A stretch of DNA of 64,000 nucleotides from CAVZCK01 sp963798805 (GTDB lineage: Bacteria; Pseudomonadota; Alphaproteobacteria; Rhizobiales; Rhodomicrobiaceae): the NCBI GenBank assembly GCA_963798805.1, contig CAWCVC010000010.1:434001-498000 (forward strand). The letters run 5' to 3'. The notes below the pieces were generated by a model, which saw nothing but the letters and a program-made list of their open reading frames with translations, was not told the DNA's origin and searched no databases. Position numbers and translations under genes: made by a program. Of the stretch, positions 1-10,412 are shown one piece after another. The stretch's first letter is position 1; each line of letters starts with the position of its first letter.

Positions 1-2433
1 TCGGTCGATCCCGGCGTTGCGCGCATTCCGGTCTTGGCATCGATGCGGACCAGCTTGATGCCCGGCGGCACGCGGAACGGTATGGCGGGCTTGTCGGCCA
101 GCGCCCATTTCATGAAATCGCGGAACACCGGCGCAGCGACGCCGCCGCCGGTCTCGCCCCTGCCCATCGGCTTCGGCGAATCATAGCCCATGAACACACC
201 GGCAACCAGATCGGGCGAGAAGCCGACGAACCAGGCGTCCTTTTCGTCATTCGTGGTGCCCGTCTTGCCGGCGAGCGGTTTGCCCACCTTCGAGACGCGC
301 CAGCCGGTGCCTCTTTTGACGACGCCTTCCATGAGCGAAACCATCTGATAGGCGGTCAGAGGATCGAGGATCTGTGGCCGGTTATCGGGAAGCGCCGGCT
401 CTGGCTGATTGTGCCAGTCGGTGGCGGCGCAGTCCGGGCATTTCCGCGTGTCGTGCCGCCAGATGGTCTTGCCGTAGCGGTCCTGGATGCGGTCGATCAG
501 CGTTGCCTGCACCTTCTTGCCGCCATTGACGAAGGTGGCATAGGCCGTTGACAGGCGCAGCAGCGTCGTCTCGCCCGCACCCAGCGCCATCGACAGAAGC
601 GAGGGCAGATCGTCGTAGACGCCGAACCGCCGCGCATATTCGGAGATCAGCGGCATGCCGAGATCCTGGGCGAGGCGCACCGTCATCAGATTGCGCGACT
701 TCTCCAATCCCAGCCTCAGCGTCGAAGGGCCGTAGAACTTGTTCTCGTAGTTTTCCGGCTTCCAGAGGTCCTGACCGGTGCCCTGCTCGATGGCGAGTGG
801 CGCGTCCAGCACGATGCTCGACGGCGTGTAGCCATTGTCGAGCGCCGCCGCATAGACGATCGGCTTGAAGGCTGAACCCGGCTGGCGCTTAGCCTGAATC
901 GCCCGGTCGAACTGGCTCGAGGCGAAGCTGAAGCCGCCGACATCGGCCAGCACCCGGCCGGTATGCGGGTCGAGAACGATGATCGCGCCTTCGATCTGCG
1001 GGATCTGGACGAGACGCCAGCCGTCGGCGGTGCCGGCCTCGTCCTTCTCATCGTCATCGTCATCCTTGTTCACTTCCTCTTTCGGAGCGACATAGATGAC
1101 GTCCCCGCGGGAGAGAACATCGGTGACGGTCTTCGGCTTCTTGCCGAGCCGTACGTGGCCGTTCGAGCTCGACTTCGACCGGCCGCGCCCAGCTCACATT
1201 CTTGAGTGGCACATCGACCGTCTTGCGGTCCTTCTCGACTTTCCCTGACGCAGATTTTTCCGGCCTCAGCCCGACGACGGCGCGCTGGGCGTTGACGTTG
1301 ACGACCACCCCGAGCTGCCAGGGCGCCAGATCCGACGCAATGTCGATATCGGCAAGCGGCGGTCCCCAGTCTCCGTCGATGCTGATCCGCTTGACCGGGC
1401 CTCGATAGCCCAGTTTGCGGTCATAGCGCACCAGCCCCTCGCGGAGGGCGGCGCGGGCAAACCGCTGCAAATTCGGATCCAGCGTCGTGCGCACCGACAG
1501 GCCGCCGCCATAGAGATTGTCCTCGCCATAGAGGTCGATCAGCGTGCGGCGCACCTCTTCGGCGAAATATTCGGCGGCGAAGAGATTGCCACCGAGCGGA
1601 TGCGGGGTGATGGCCAGAGGCCGCTTCTGAGCGTTCTCCGCCTCCTCCTGTGTGATGCGGCCGTCTTCCGCCATGCGCTGGATGACCCAGTTCCGCCGGG
1701 CGAGCGCGCGTTCATGATGGCGGAAGGGATTGTAGTTGTTCGGCGCCTTGGGCAACGCTGCGAGATACGCCGCCTCCTCGATATTGAGGTCCTTCAACTC
1801 CTTGCCGAAATAGTTCAGCGCTGCCGCCGCGACTCCGTAGGAGCCCATGCCGAGATAGATCTCGTTGAGATAAAGCTCTAGGATCTTCTCTTTCGAGAAG
1901 GCGCGGTCGATGCGGATGGCGAGGATCGCCTCCTTGATCTTGCGCATCATGCTGCGCTCGTTGGTGAGCAGGAAGTTCTTGGCGACCTGCTGCGTGATCG
2001 TCGAGGCACCCTCCATATGGCCGCCGCCGCTGAGGAATTTGGTGAAATTGGCCATCATGGCGCGGGCGATGCCCTGCATGTCGATGCCGGTATGCTGGAA
2101 GAAATTCTGGTCCTCGGCGGAGACGAAAGCGTACATCACCCGTTTCGGGATCGCCTGGATCGGCAGATAGATGCGCTTCTCGCGCGCGAACTCGCCGATC
2201 AGGCTGCCGTCATTGGCGTGCACGCGCGTCATCACCGCCGGCTCGTAATTGTTGAGCTTCTCATAATCGGGGAGGTCGCGTGAAATCTGCCAGAGGAAAT
2301 AGGCCGCCACAGCGGCGCCGACGGCGAACAGAATGCCGCCCGCCGCGAAGGCGAAGCCAAGAAAGCGCAACACCAAGCTTCTCCGGCGCTTTTGCTTCCC
2401 CGGCGGCGGCATCATGGGAGCATGTAGAGACAT
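1..2433 (-). CDS. mrcA: Penicillin-binding protein 1A, frameshifted and cut by window edge
   Basis: Bifunctional peptidoglycan synthase of the inner membrane: a glycosyltransferase (GT51) domain polymerises lipid II and a transpeptidase domain cross-links it. Residues 20-48 are a single membrane anchor. The GT51 domain follows, with SAEDQNFFQH (catalytic Glu107) and EGASTITQQ. After an OB-like linker the first frame runs off at about 1165 into a nonsense tail that stops at 1060. The transpeptidase continues in another frame, with GSAFKP (SxxK nucleophile), KSRN and AGKTGT all readable between about 1150 and 1. The two frames join if one base is removed near 1155-1180. A real pseudogene is unlikely for a core enzyme unless a paralogue exists; a sequencing error is the simpler reading. 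The C-terminus lies beyond base 1. It is transcribed away from the amiC/rne divergent region, downstream of amiC. Confidence 0.93.
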
Positions 2434-2497
2434 AGGCTGCTTTGTTCCCGATCTGGCTTGCTATCGACCGCACCCGCAGCGACTTCGTCTCGGCCGA

Positions 2498-2668
2498 CTA
2501 CTGTGGCTTACGTCTCGCGATTGCCTTAACGTTTCGCTGCGGGTCCGAAAAGGCCTTTGCGAGACGTAAGCCACAGTAGAGACCCTGAGTTTGCTAGTGT
2601 CTCTTGTCTGCGAATTGCCTTGGCGAGCTTGCGGCAAAGATGAAGGCAATTCGGAGACGGGGCACTAG
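2498..2668. repeat. Composite palindromic repeat, array 1 (units C and D)
   Basis: Unit C is a perfect 21-bp inverted repeat (2498-2518 against 2559-2579) around a 40-base loop; its outer arm reads CTACTGTGGCTTACGTCTCG. Unit D is an imperfect palindrome (about 2594-2621 against 2643-2668) that starts CTAGTG and ends CACTAG. Related units occur at 21449-21727. The array fills the gap between amiC and mrcA, and its last bases supply the TAG stop codon of amiC. Confidence 0.8.
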
Positions 2669-3948
2669 CCGGGCACGCTAACCATACGCTTGGCGAAAAA
2701 GGCGTTGATCGACTCCACGATCGCTGCGGACACCTTTGACCGCCACTCATCCGAGGTCAAGGTTCTTTCGTCCTCGACATTGCTCAAATAACCGAGTTCC
2801 AAGAGCACCGAGGGGACATCCTGCGCCTTTAATACCCGGAAGTTGGCAAAACGATGAGGCGTCCCCGTCAATTCGGTCGTCCCCCTGAGATCGTCGACCA
2901 GCAGCTTTGAATAGGTTACGGAGAGATTCTTGGTTTCCCGGTGCATCAGATCGATGAGAATGCTGGCGAGATCGTCGTCCGAGACGGACGGCAGTTCGAT
3001 ACCGGCGAGTATATCGGATTTGTTTTCGTGCGCCGCAATATATTTGGCCATCTCGTCCGATGCCTCTTCGGACAAGGTGTAGATGGTGGCGCCCCTGACC
3101 TCCCGCGCGTTCTTTCCGCCGATAAACGGATTTTTGACGTTGAGCGCGTCGGCGTGAACGGACAGGAGGAGATCGGCCTGCTCCTTGCGCGCGAATTCAA
3201 CCCGGGCATCGAGCGGAAGGAAGATGTCGTCATCGCGCGTCATGAGGACCTTGTAGCGGCCGGTGGCCTCCAGCTTGGCCTTCAGGACCTTGCAGAAGGC
3301 AAATACGATGTTCTTCTCATAAAGGCCGCTCGTGCTGATCGCGCCCGGATCGACGCCGCCATGGCCGGGGTCGAGGACGACCACAGGCTTGCTCTTAGCG
3401 GATTTTTCACCGCTGATTTTATCCTTCCCGAGTTCCTCGGTGCTGGTCTGGAAATTGCCGGGCGCGATTGAGCGCAGAATGGTCTGCCGCTTGCGCTGCT
3501 TCTCGAACTCCTCCGGTGTCGTGCGCACCAGGTCGATAACGAGGCGCGCCGGCTGATTCCCTTCCGCCGCGCGAACGAAGGCCTTGTCTATGAGAACCGG
3601 CTCGACCACATCTATGACGATACGGGATTTCCCCGGCGCGAAGAGGCCATAGCGAAAGGCGCTGACGAGCCCCTTGCCCTCACCGCCCACGCCGCTCGGC
3701 ATCAGAAATTTGACCTCCGGCAGGTCGACGATGACGCGGTAGGGATCGGAGAGTACAAAGGCGCGGAAATCGACGGTCTCGGACAGATCGGCGACAAATC
3801 GGGTTCTGGTCAGATCGCCGCCGACGCGAGCGTCCTTGGCAACGGCCGAGCCCTCGCCGCCAGCAGCCTGAACGGGACGCGCCACAGCCATAAGCGCGGC
3901 CACGAGGATGAAAAGAACACCTGCGAGCCTCGCCGGATTCGCACCCAT
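2665..3948 (-). CDS. amiC: N-acetylmuramoyl-L-alanine amidase (AmiC type)
   Basis: Periplasmic zinc amidase that cleaves the stem peptide from N-acetylmuramic acid during cell separation. I place the start at 3948 (MGANPARLAG), giving 427 residues, because a signal peptide (about 1-28, ending VQAA) follows directly; the longer frame upstream lacks one. Residues 45-145 form an AMIN domain, which targets the septum or peptidoglycan. Residues 187-420 are Amidase_3 with the zinc ligands His196 (DPGHGG), Glu211 and His265 (SVHAD) and the catalytic Glu384 (LLELGY). It sits upstream of mrcA on the same strand and is divergent from rne, the usual order in Hyphomicrobiales. Its stop codon lies inside the terminal CTAG of repeat array 1, so the extreme C-terminus (RMVSVPG) may have been altered by the insertion. 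Confidence 0.93.
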   Translation of the reverse strand: MGANPARLAGVLFILVAALMAVARPVQAAGGEGSAVAKDARVGGDLTRTRFVADLSETVDFRAFVLSDPYRVIVDLPEVKFLMPSGVGGEGKGLVSAFRYGLFAPGKSRIVIDVVEPVLIDKAFVRAAEGNQPARLVIDLVRTTPEEFEKQRKRQTILRSIAPGNFQTSTEELGKDKISGEKSAKSKPVVVLDPGHGGVDPGAISTSGLYEKNIVFAFCKVLKAKLEATGRYKVLMTRDDDIFLPLDARVEFARKEQADLLLSVHADALNVKNPFIGGKNAREVRGATIYTLSEEASDEMAKYIAAHENKSDILAGIELPSVSDDDLASILIDLMHRETKNLSVTYSKLLVDDLRGTTELTGTPHRFANFRVLKAQDVPSVLLELGYLSNVEDERTLTSDEWRSKVSAAIVESINAFFAKRMVSVPG

Positions 3949-4703
3949 CGGCACCTTGATACTCCTCTCCCGCCGTCCTCGATCGAGGGCATGCGCAATA
4001 TGCTGGTTTTGGGCTGAATGATAAAGATGAGAATTAAGGTAGCGTTGTGATTTGCGTGTTACGCACACATGCCGGTGCAGCTGGCACTTGCCGAGCGGAA
4101 CAACAGGCAGTAATAGTTTCGACTCGCAAGGGTCAGATCGCGGAAGCACGGGCCTTGTCGCGCAATGAACGTCGCGAACAAGACCGAATCTTCGCAATGA
4201 CCCAGCGGCAAATCTCTTTGTCTCGCGATGCTGCGCCCGGTTGGGCCAGGTTTACGGAAAGTGATTTGCGCATTTGGCACCGCAACTGACGGATTTACCG
4301 AAAGGCGCGGATCGGCCCCTAAGCGGGTTTTTCGTTCCTCGCGCAGATTTCGTACCGCGCAGGGGAACGTGGCGTGGATTGCCTGTGAGAATTGTCGCAG
4401 TCTCCGCCCCGAAACAATGGATTTGGACGTCGCGGCGCGAAAGGCCGTGCGAGATGTCCGTAGCTAAAGATAACACTGTTCGCGCCCCGGTTCTGACATG
4501 CGCGCCACGCACGAAACAATGAGTACAAACCGCCTCCATGCGGGCTTCGCCCCGCGAGACGGAGTGTCTCGTTTCGCCGTGGACCGCCGCGTCGCCGCCA
4601 GGCGCCGATCAATAATGCGTGCCCCAGTGCGGATGCGACGCTCAGGTCAAGCCAAATTCCTCGCTGATCTCCGCGACACGGGCGCGCGGGAGACAAGAAT
4701 AAC
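3949..4703. other. Divergent amiC-rne intergenic region with long rne leader
   Basis: This 755-base stretch separates the amiC start (minus strand) from rne (plus strand). Short frames in it look random and none has a convincing ribosome site. It must hold both promoters, but I cannot assign -35/-10 boxes with confidence. Two adjacent stem-loops at 4540-4570 lie about 135 bases ahead of rne. A long structured leader fits the known feedback control of RNase E on its own mRNA in enterobacteria; conservation here is not shown. Confidence 0.5.
4540..4570 (+). promoter_or_regulatory. Tandem stem-loops in rne leader
   Basis: The first hairpin pairs GCGGG (4540-4544) with CCCGC (4551-4555). The second begins at the next base and pairs GAGAC (4556-4560) with GTCTC (4566-4570). 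No T-run follows, so these are not obvious terminators. They could be an RNase E sensing structure in the leader, which is inference. Confidence 0.35.
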
Positions 4704-7520
4704 ATGGGAAATAAAATGCTTATCGACGCCACCCACCCGGAGGAAACCCGGGTTGTGGTGCTGCGCGGCAACCGGGTCGAAGAATTCGACTATGAATCGG
4801 CGTCGAAGAAACAGCTTCGCGGGAACATTTACCTCGCGAAGGTGACGCGCGTAGAGCCGTCCTTACAGGCCGCTTTCGTCAATTACGGTGGCAATCGCCA
4901 CGGTTTTCTGGCCTTCAACGAAATCCATCCGGATTATTACCAGCTTCCGCTCGCCGAGAGGCAGGCGCTGAAGCAGGAAGAAGAGCAGGAAAGCTTCGCT
5001 GCGTCTGCGGACAGCGAGGACAGGGCGGAGGCGAGCGCGAAAGAGCGGCAGGGCGGCGGCGAAGCCAAGTCGCATGACGACCTCGCCGAGGATGACGACG
5101 GCAATGGCGCGGCCGCCGAGGCCGAAGGCATGAAGGCCGCCGCCGAGGCAAGCGGTCACCCGGATGACGACGCTCATGCGGATGACGAGATCGATCCGCA
5201 GCTTCAGGCGGCAGCATTGGAAGCCGCCCTGCCGGCGACGCGCTATTCAGCGGTGATCGTCGAGGACAATGCTCCTCATGACGAGGCCGAGACGGCAGGC
5301 CATTCCGAAGCTGACGACGCCTCCGACGACCGCAAGGCGGAAGCGGCGGACGACGATGAGGATGACGACGACGATGTCGGCGAGGCAGGCGGCGTCGCCG
5401 ATGCAAGATTCAACAGTCGCCATGCCAACGGTCGCGGAGATCACGGCGACCATGTCGAGTCCGTCGGCAGCGAAGACGCTCTCGAGGAACTGCCGCAGCG
5501 CCATCGCCGGCGCCGTCGCAGCTACAAGATCCAAGAAGTCATCCGGCGCGGCCAGATAATGCTGGTCCAGGTCGTCAAGGAAGAGCGCGGCAATAAGGGC
5601 GCAGCGCTGACGAGCTATCTGTCGCTCGCCGGCCGCTATACCGTCCTGATGCCGAATACCGGCTCCGGCGGCGGCATCTCGCGCAAGATTTCCTCGCCGA
5701 GCGACCGTAAGCGGCTTCGCGAAATCGCCGCCGAACTCGATGTCGCCAAGGGCATGGGCCTGATCATCCGCACCGCCGGCGCGGCACGGACGAAGACCGA
5801 GATCAAGCGCGACTATGAATATCTCCTGCGGCTCTGGGAGAATGTCCGCGATCTGACCCTCAAATCCAGCGCGCCCTGCCTTGTCTATGAAGAGGGCGAC
5901 CTGATCAAGCGCTCAATCCGCGATCTCTACAACCGCGAGATCGACGAAGTGCTGGTCGCGGGCGACGACGCCTATCGCGACGCCAAGGACTTCATGCGGA
6001 TGCTGATGCCGAGCCACGCCAAGAACGTGCAGCCCTACAAGGACCCCGAACCGATCTTCACCCGTCACGAGGTCGAGCGTCAGCTCAATGCGATGTTCAG
6101 CCCGCAGGTCACCCTGCCCTCCGGCGGCTATATCATCATCAACCAGACCGAGGCGCTGGTCGCCATCGACGTGAACTCTGGCAAGGCGACGCGGGAATAT
6201 TCGATCGAGGACACCGCGCTCAAGACCAATCTGGAAGCGGCCGAAGAGATTGCACGCCAGCTCCGCCTGCGCGATCTTGCCGGTCTGATCGTCGCCGATT
6301 TCATCGACATGGAGGAAAAGCGCAACAACCGCGCCGTCGAGCGCCGGCTCAAAGAATGTCTGCGCAATGACCGGGCGCGCATCCAGGTCGGCCGCATCAG
6401 CCCGTTCGGGCTGCTCGAAATGTCCCGCCAGCGTCTGCGGACCGGCATGGTCGAAGGCTCGACCAGCCCTTGCCAGCACTGCCAGGGCACTGGCTTCGTG
6501 CGCTCGACCGAATCCGTTGCGCTCTCGGTGCTGCGGAGCCTCGAGGACTGGCTGCGGGCCAACGATCCTTGCGATCTCAACGCCGTCGCCTCGACGGAGG
6601 TGTCGCTCTACATCCTCAATCAGAAGCGCAGCTATCTCCGCGATATTGAGAGCCGCCACGGCGTGACTGTCAGCGTCGCCGCCAGCGACCGCATGCATGG
6701 CGCCAATTTCTATATCGAAAAAGTTGCCGCGGCGACGCCTTCAGCCGGCGCTGCGCCGGCTGCGGTGACGCAGTCGGACCGGATCATCCAGCCCTTCGAG
6801 TCGGATGGCGGCGAGGCGGCGGGCGACGATCGGGGGGGACGTTCGCGCCGCCGCAGACGCCGCAGACGCGGCCACAACGATGGCCCGGACAATCGCGAAA
6901 ACGTCGTGCGCGCGTCCTATGACGACGCCGATGAAGGCTTCGTCGACGACGAGACCGCCGAGGAGGAAGCGCCGGTGGAGGTCCGCGCTGGCCCCGAGGG
7001 GGCGGAGGACAGCTCCGGCCAGCGCAGGCGGTCGCGCCGCCGCGGCAGACGCGGCGGGCGTCAGCAGCGCGTCCGGGAAGGCGAGGTTTCGGCTCAAGGC
7101 GGAGAGCAGGATGCCGGCGACGAGCCGCGCGGAGGGTCGGAGAAGGCGCGTGGTCGCGAGGACCGTCAGCGGCGCAGGCCGGAGAGACGCGAGACAGCCG
7201 CAGAAAGCGAGCCCGAGACGGCTAAGTCGGTAGGTCTCGAAGCGGAGCAGGCCCCCGTCAAGTCAGAGGAGGCGCCCCGTCCTGATACCAGTACCTTTCG
7301 CAGCGAAAGCGAGCCAAGCGAAGGGTACGGACCTAACGGCGTCGGCAAGCCCAATGGACGAGGCTACACAGAACCCGCTGCTGAAAGCGGCGGCGAAAGG
7401 CTGGAGCCTGATCAGGAAGCTGACCGGGAATTAGCCGAAGCCGCGGCAAAGGATGCCGGCTCGCCTCCGCCCTCGCCGAAGCCGCGCGGCACGAAGCGCG
7501 GCTGGTGGCAGCGGCGCTGA
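4704..7520 (+). CDS. rne: Ribonuclease E
   Basis: Essential endoribonuclease that starts mRNA decay and processes rRNA and tRNA; its C-terminal arm scaffolds a degradosome. The protein has 938 residues. The N-terminal S1 domain (about 35-310) is split by an acidic insert, roughly residues 92-270, rich in D, E and A, as is typical of alphaproteobacteria. The catalytic core follows, with Mg-binding Asp489 (AIDVNSG) and Asp532 (ADFIDM), 43 residues apart as in the E. coli enzyme. The zinc-link is CQHCQGTG (Cys590, Cys593), which joins two dimers. From about 690 onward the arm is disordered, with Arg-rich patches near 713-722 suited to RNA binding and acidic stretches between them. The end is a basic WWQRR tail. 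The neighbour downstream is convergent, 40 bases away. Confidence 0.96.
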   Translation: MGNKMLIDATHPEETRVVVLRGNRVEEFDYESASKKQLRGNIYLAKVTRVEPSLQAAFVNYGGNRHGFLAFNEIHPDYYQLPLAERQALKQEEEQESFAASADSEDRAEASAKERQGGGEAKSHDDLAEDDDGNGAAAEAEGMKAAAEASGHPDDDAHADDEIDPQLQAAALEAALPATRYSAVIVEDNAPHDEAETAGHSEADDASDDRKAEAADDDEDDDDDVGEAGGVADARFNSRHANGRGDHGDHVESVGSEDALEELPQRHRRRRRSYKIQEVIRRGQIMLVQVVKEERGNKGAALTSYLSLAGRYTVLMPNTGSGGGISRKISSPSDRKRLREIAAELDVAKGMGLIIRTAGAARTKTEIKRDYEYLLRLWENVRDLTLKSSAPCLVYEEGDLIKRSIRDLYNREIDEVLVAGDDAYRDAKDFMRMLMPSHAKNVQPYKDPEPIFTRHEVERQLNAMFSPQVTLPSGGYIIINQTEALVAIDVNSGKATREYSIEDTALKTNLEAAEEIARQLRLRDLAGLIVADFIDMEEKRNNRAVERRLKECLRNDRARIQVGRISPFGLLEMSRQRLRTGMVEGSTSPCQHCQGTGFVRSTESVALSVLRSLEDWLRANDPCDLNAVASTEVSLYILNQKRSYLRDIESRHGVTVSVAASDRMHGANFYIEKVAAATPSAGAAPAAVTQSDRIIQPFESDGGEAAGDDRGGRSRRRRRRRRGHNDGPDNRENVVRASYDDADEGFVDDETAEEEAPVEVRAGPEGAEDSSGQRRRSRRRGRRGGRQQRVREGEVSAQGGEQDAGDEPRGGSEKARGREDRQRRRPERRETAAESEPETAKSVGLEAEQAPVKSEEAPRPDTSTFRSESEPSEGYGPNGVGKPNGRGYTEPAAESGGERLEPDQEADRELAEAAAKDAGSPPPSPKPRGTKRGWWQRR

Positions 7521-7560
7521 TCGGGTCGTAAGACCTAAGACGTTCAGAGCGCGGCTGGCC

Positions 7561-8757
7561 CTATCGGCGCCAGTCGCGCAATCTTTTTGCGGCCACGGCC
7601 ATGGCCGCCGTTGTGCCGGCATAGGAAAAGCGGACGAAGCTGCGCCCTCTCGCCGGGTCGAAATCGATGCCCGGTGTCGCGGCAATGCCGGCTTCCTCCA
7701 GCATCCGTCTCGTGAAGACCTCGCTGTCATCCGTCAGATCCGAGACGTCGGCATAAAGGTAGAATGCGCCATCGGCCGGCGCGAGCTTGGCAAAGCCCGC
7801 ACGCGGCAATTCTTCGAGCAGCAACGCCCGGTTCGCAGCATAGGCGGCCTTGTTGGCTTCGAGCTCCTCGGTTGCATCAAACGCCGCCAGCGCCCCGACC
7901 TGCGAGGCGGCGCAGGGCGAGATATAGAAATTCTGCGCCAGCCGCTCGATCGTGCGCACAAGCGCGGGAGGCACGACCATCCAGCCCACCCGCCAGCCGG
8001 TCATCGAGTAGTATTTCGAGAAGCTGTTGATGACGATCGCTTCGTCATGAAAGGCAAGCGCGGTCTGAGCCGGCCGTTCATAGGTGAGGCCGTGATAGAT
8101 TTCATCCGAGATGACCGCCATTCCCGAAGCGCGGCAGCGCTCGCAAATGGCCGCCAGCGCATCCTCGCTCATCGCCGTGCCGGTCGGATTGGCGGGGCTG
8201 GCGAACAGAATGCCGGACGCTCCCTCGCCATCTCCCGCTGCGGTTTCTGAGAGCTGCGCGGCCGTCGGCATCCAGCGCTCTTCCGGCCCGACCGGCAGAC
8301 CGACCGGGATAAGGCCGAGAGCGTGCACGATGTTGCGATAACAGGGATAACCGGGCTCCGGCAGGACGATCCTGGCGCCTGCGTCGAAGAGCGCCAGAAA
8401 TGCCAGCACGAAACCGGCTGACGACCCGGCCGTGACCACGATCCGCTCGGGGCTGATCGAAAGGCCGTAGGTGTCCCGATAATGGCGGGCGATGCGCTCG
8501 CGCAGCGACGGAATGCCAAGCGCCTCGGTGTAGCCGAGCACCTCGGAGTCCATGGCGGCTTTGACCGCTTCGCGCACGACGCGCGGCGCCGGCGTTCCCG
8601 GCTGGCCGACCTCCATGTGGATGATGTCGTGCCCCGATGCCTGCCGCTCATTGGCGGCACGCATGATGTCCATCACCACGAAAGCCGAAATCGCGCCGCG
8701 CCCCGACGGCTCGAGCGCCGCGACAGCGTCACTTTGAAGTTTCGCGCTCTGGCCCAA
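7561..8757 (-). CDS. Class I/II pyridoxal-phosphate aminotransferase
   Basis: Fold type I aminotransferase of 398 residues, the family's usual size. Visible PLP-site residues are Asn190 (SPANPTG), Asp218 (ISDEIYHG), the Schiff-base Lys248 (NSFSKYYSMTGWR) and the Arg of the substrate clamp near the C-terminus (RSFVRFSYAG). The sequence resembles the aspartate/aromatic aminotransferase-like branch common in Rhizobiales, but the amino donor cannot be read from it. The gene is convergent with rne and divergent from the M48 protease. It appears to be monocistronic. The start at 8757 gives a natural N-terminus without a signal peptide, so it is cytoplasmic. Confidence 0.85.
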   Translation of the reverse strand: MGQSAKLQSDAVAALEPSGRGAISAFVVMDIMRAANERQASGHDIIHMEVGQPGTPAPRVVREAVKAAMDSEVLGYTEALGIPSLRERIARHYRDTYGLSISPERIVVTAGSSAGFVLAFLALFDAGARIVLPEPGYPCYRNIVHALGLIPVGLPVGPEERWMPTAAQLSETAAGDGEGASGILFASPANPTGTAMSEDALAAICERCRASGMAVISDEIYHGLTYERPAQTALAFHDEAIVINSFSKYYSMTGWRVGWMVVPPALVRTIERLAQNFYISPCAASQVGALAAFDATEELEANKAAYAANRALLLEELPRAGFAKLAPADGAFYLYADVSDLTDDSEVFTRRMLEEAGIAATPGIDFDPARGRSFVRFSYAGTTAAMAVAAKRLRDWRR

Positions 8758-8947
8758 ATCGATCTCCCGTCATTCAAGAGCTTGTCATTCTTATGCCCAA
8801 TTGGCCGCGCCTTATGCGCAGGATTCTTAAACGGGCATCAAAAGGGTGTGTCCGCACGCGCGCCAGTTGTTGACCGCAGCAGGCGGCCAATCTAGGCTTC
8901 GCGGAAAGTTTGACAAGCGGATTTGGCTTGAATCGCGCTTCTGACCA

Positions 8948-10381
8948 TTGGCGAGACCGCAATTGACGACACCAAGCTTCAGCATCGCTTGGCGCGCGGC
9001 TGTTCGTGCCGGGCGTCATATCACCGTTCTTTCCCTTGCCACCGCTCTTCTCTTCGCGCAGACCGCGGGCAGCTTCGCCGGCGGCCTCATTCGCGATACG
9101 GAGATCGAGAAGCTGCTGTCCGATTACGCCACCCCGATCTTCAAGGCAGCCAATCTCGGCTCGCAGAACGTCCATATTCACATTATCGATGATAAGAGCT
9201 TCAACGCCTATGTGATCGACGGCGAGAACATGTTCGTTCATGTCGGCGCGATCACCCAATGCGATACGCCCAACCAGCTCATCGGCATTATCGCGCATGA
9301 ATCGGGACACATCGCCGGCGGGCACTTGGCGCGGCTGAAACAACAAATGGCGCGCATGCAATCGGCGGCGCTGATCATGAATATTATCGGGCTGGGCGCC
9401 ATGGTCGGCGGCGCTGTCTCCGGCAGCGGCAGCGAGGTCGGCCAGGCGGGCGCGGCCGTGCTCTATGGCGGCGGCACCATCGTTCAGCGGTCGCTGCTAT
9501 CCTATCGGCGCGTCATGGAGTCGTCTGCCGACCAGGCTGGCGTCACCTTCCTCACCCGCACCCACCAATCCGCACGCGGCATGCTGGAGACCTTTCAGCA
9601 TCTCGCCGATCAATCCCTCGCCTCCGTCAGCTATATCGATCCCTACCTCCAGACTCACCCGATGCCGCGGGAACGCCTCATTCAACTGCGCGAACTGGCG
9701 CAAGGCAGTCCCTATTTCAACGTGAAGGACCCGCCCGAGCTGCAATTCCGTCATGACATGATGCGCGCCAAGCTGGAGGCGTTCACCAACAAGAACAATC
9801 CCCACTACGTGCTGCGCAAATATCCGGAGAAGGACCAGACTCTGCCGGCGCGCTATGCCCGCGCCATCACGAGCTATTTCATGTCGGGGATGGAAGGCGC
9901 GATGCCCCAGATCAACGCCCTGATCGCCGCGCAGCCGAACAATCCTTATTTCTACGAGTTAAAAGGTCAGTTCTTGCTGGAAAGCGGCAAGATTCGTGAG
10001 TCGATCCCTGCGCTCCGTCAGGCCGTTTCGCTTGCACCTCACGCAGGTTTGATCCGCGTAATGCTTGGTCAGGCGCTGGTCTCTACCAACGACAATTCCC
10101 TCGTGAAAGAGGCGATCGTCGACTTGCAGAAGGCTTTAATTGAGGAAAATCAGTCGGTTATCGGATACCGCCAGCTCGCGATCGCCTATGGCAGGCTGAA
10201 TCGGATTCCGGAGGCCCAGCTCGCCTCCGCGCAATCTTTTTTCTATGAAGGAAATGCGGACTTTGCCAAAGTTCATGCAGAACGTGCGATCACAGCCTTT
10301 CCGGAGGGGTCTCCCAACTGGATGAAAGCGAACGACATCATCAGCGATGTCGACACGTACAAGAAATTGGCAAGCAAATAA
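8948..10381 (+). CDS. M48-family periplasmic metalloprotease with TPR tail (BepA-like)
   Basis: A zinc protease probably involved in outer-membrane protein quality control, by analogy with BepA/YfgC. An N-terminal signal segment (about 23-45, ending SFAGG) predicts export. The HExxH motif is at 117-121 (AHESGH) and the third ligand is probably Glu191 (MESSADQAG). A glycine-rich hydrophobic loop lies at 138-176. Residues about 310-470 are helical tetratricopeptide-like repeats. The start is TTG at 8948; a second TTG at 8963 is also possible and I cannot decide between them. The gene leads a plus-strand row with the DsbA-like gene 31 bases after its stop, consistent with a shared envelope-folding role. 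Confidence 0.88.
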   Translation: MARPQLTTPSFSIAWRAAVRAGRHITVLSLATALLFAQTAGSFAGGLIRDTEIEKLLSDYATPIFKAANLGSQNVHIHIIDDKSFNAYVIDGENMFVHVGAITQCDTPNQLIGIIAHESGHIAGGHLARLKQQMARMQSAALIMNIIGLGAMVGGAVSGSGSEVGQAGAAVLYGGGTIVQRSLLSYRRVMESSADQAGVTFLTRTHQSARGMLETFQHLADQSLASVSYIDPYLQTHPMPRERLIQLRELAQGSPYFNVKDPPELQFRHDMMRAKLEAFTNKNNPHYVLRKYPEKDQTLPARYARAITSYFMSGMEGAMPQINALIAAQPNNPYFYELKGQFLLESGKIRESIPALRQAVSLAPHAGLIRVMLGQALVSTNDNSLVKEAIVDLQKALIEENQSVIGYRQLAIAYGRLNRIPEAQLASAQSFFYEGNADFAKVHAERAITAFPEGSPNWMKANDIISDVDTYKKLASK

Positions 10382-10412
10382 TCGACGAGTTTCAAGAATT
10401 GGAGCACTCTGT

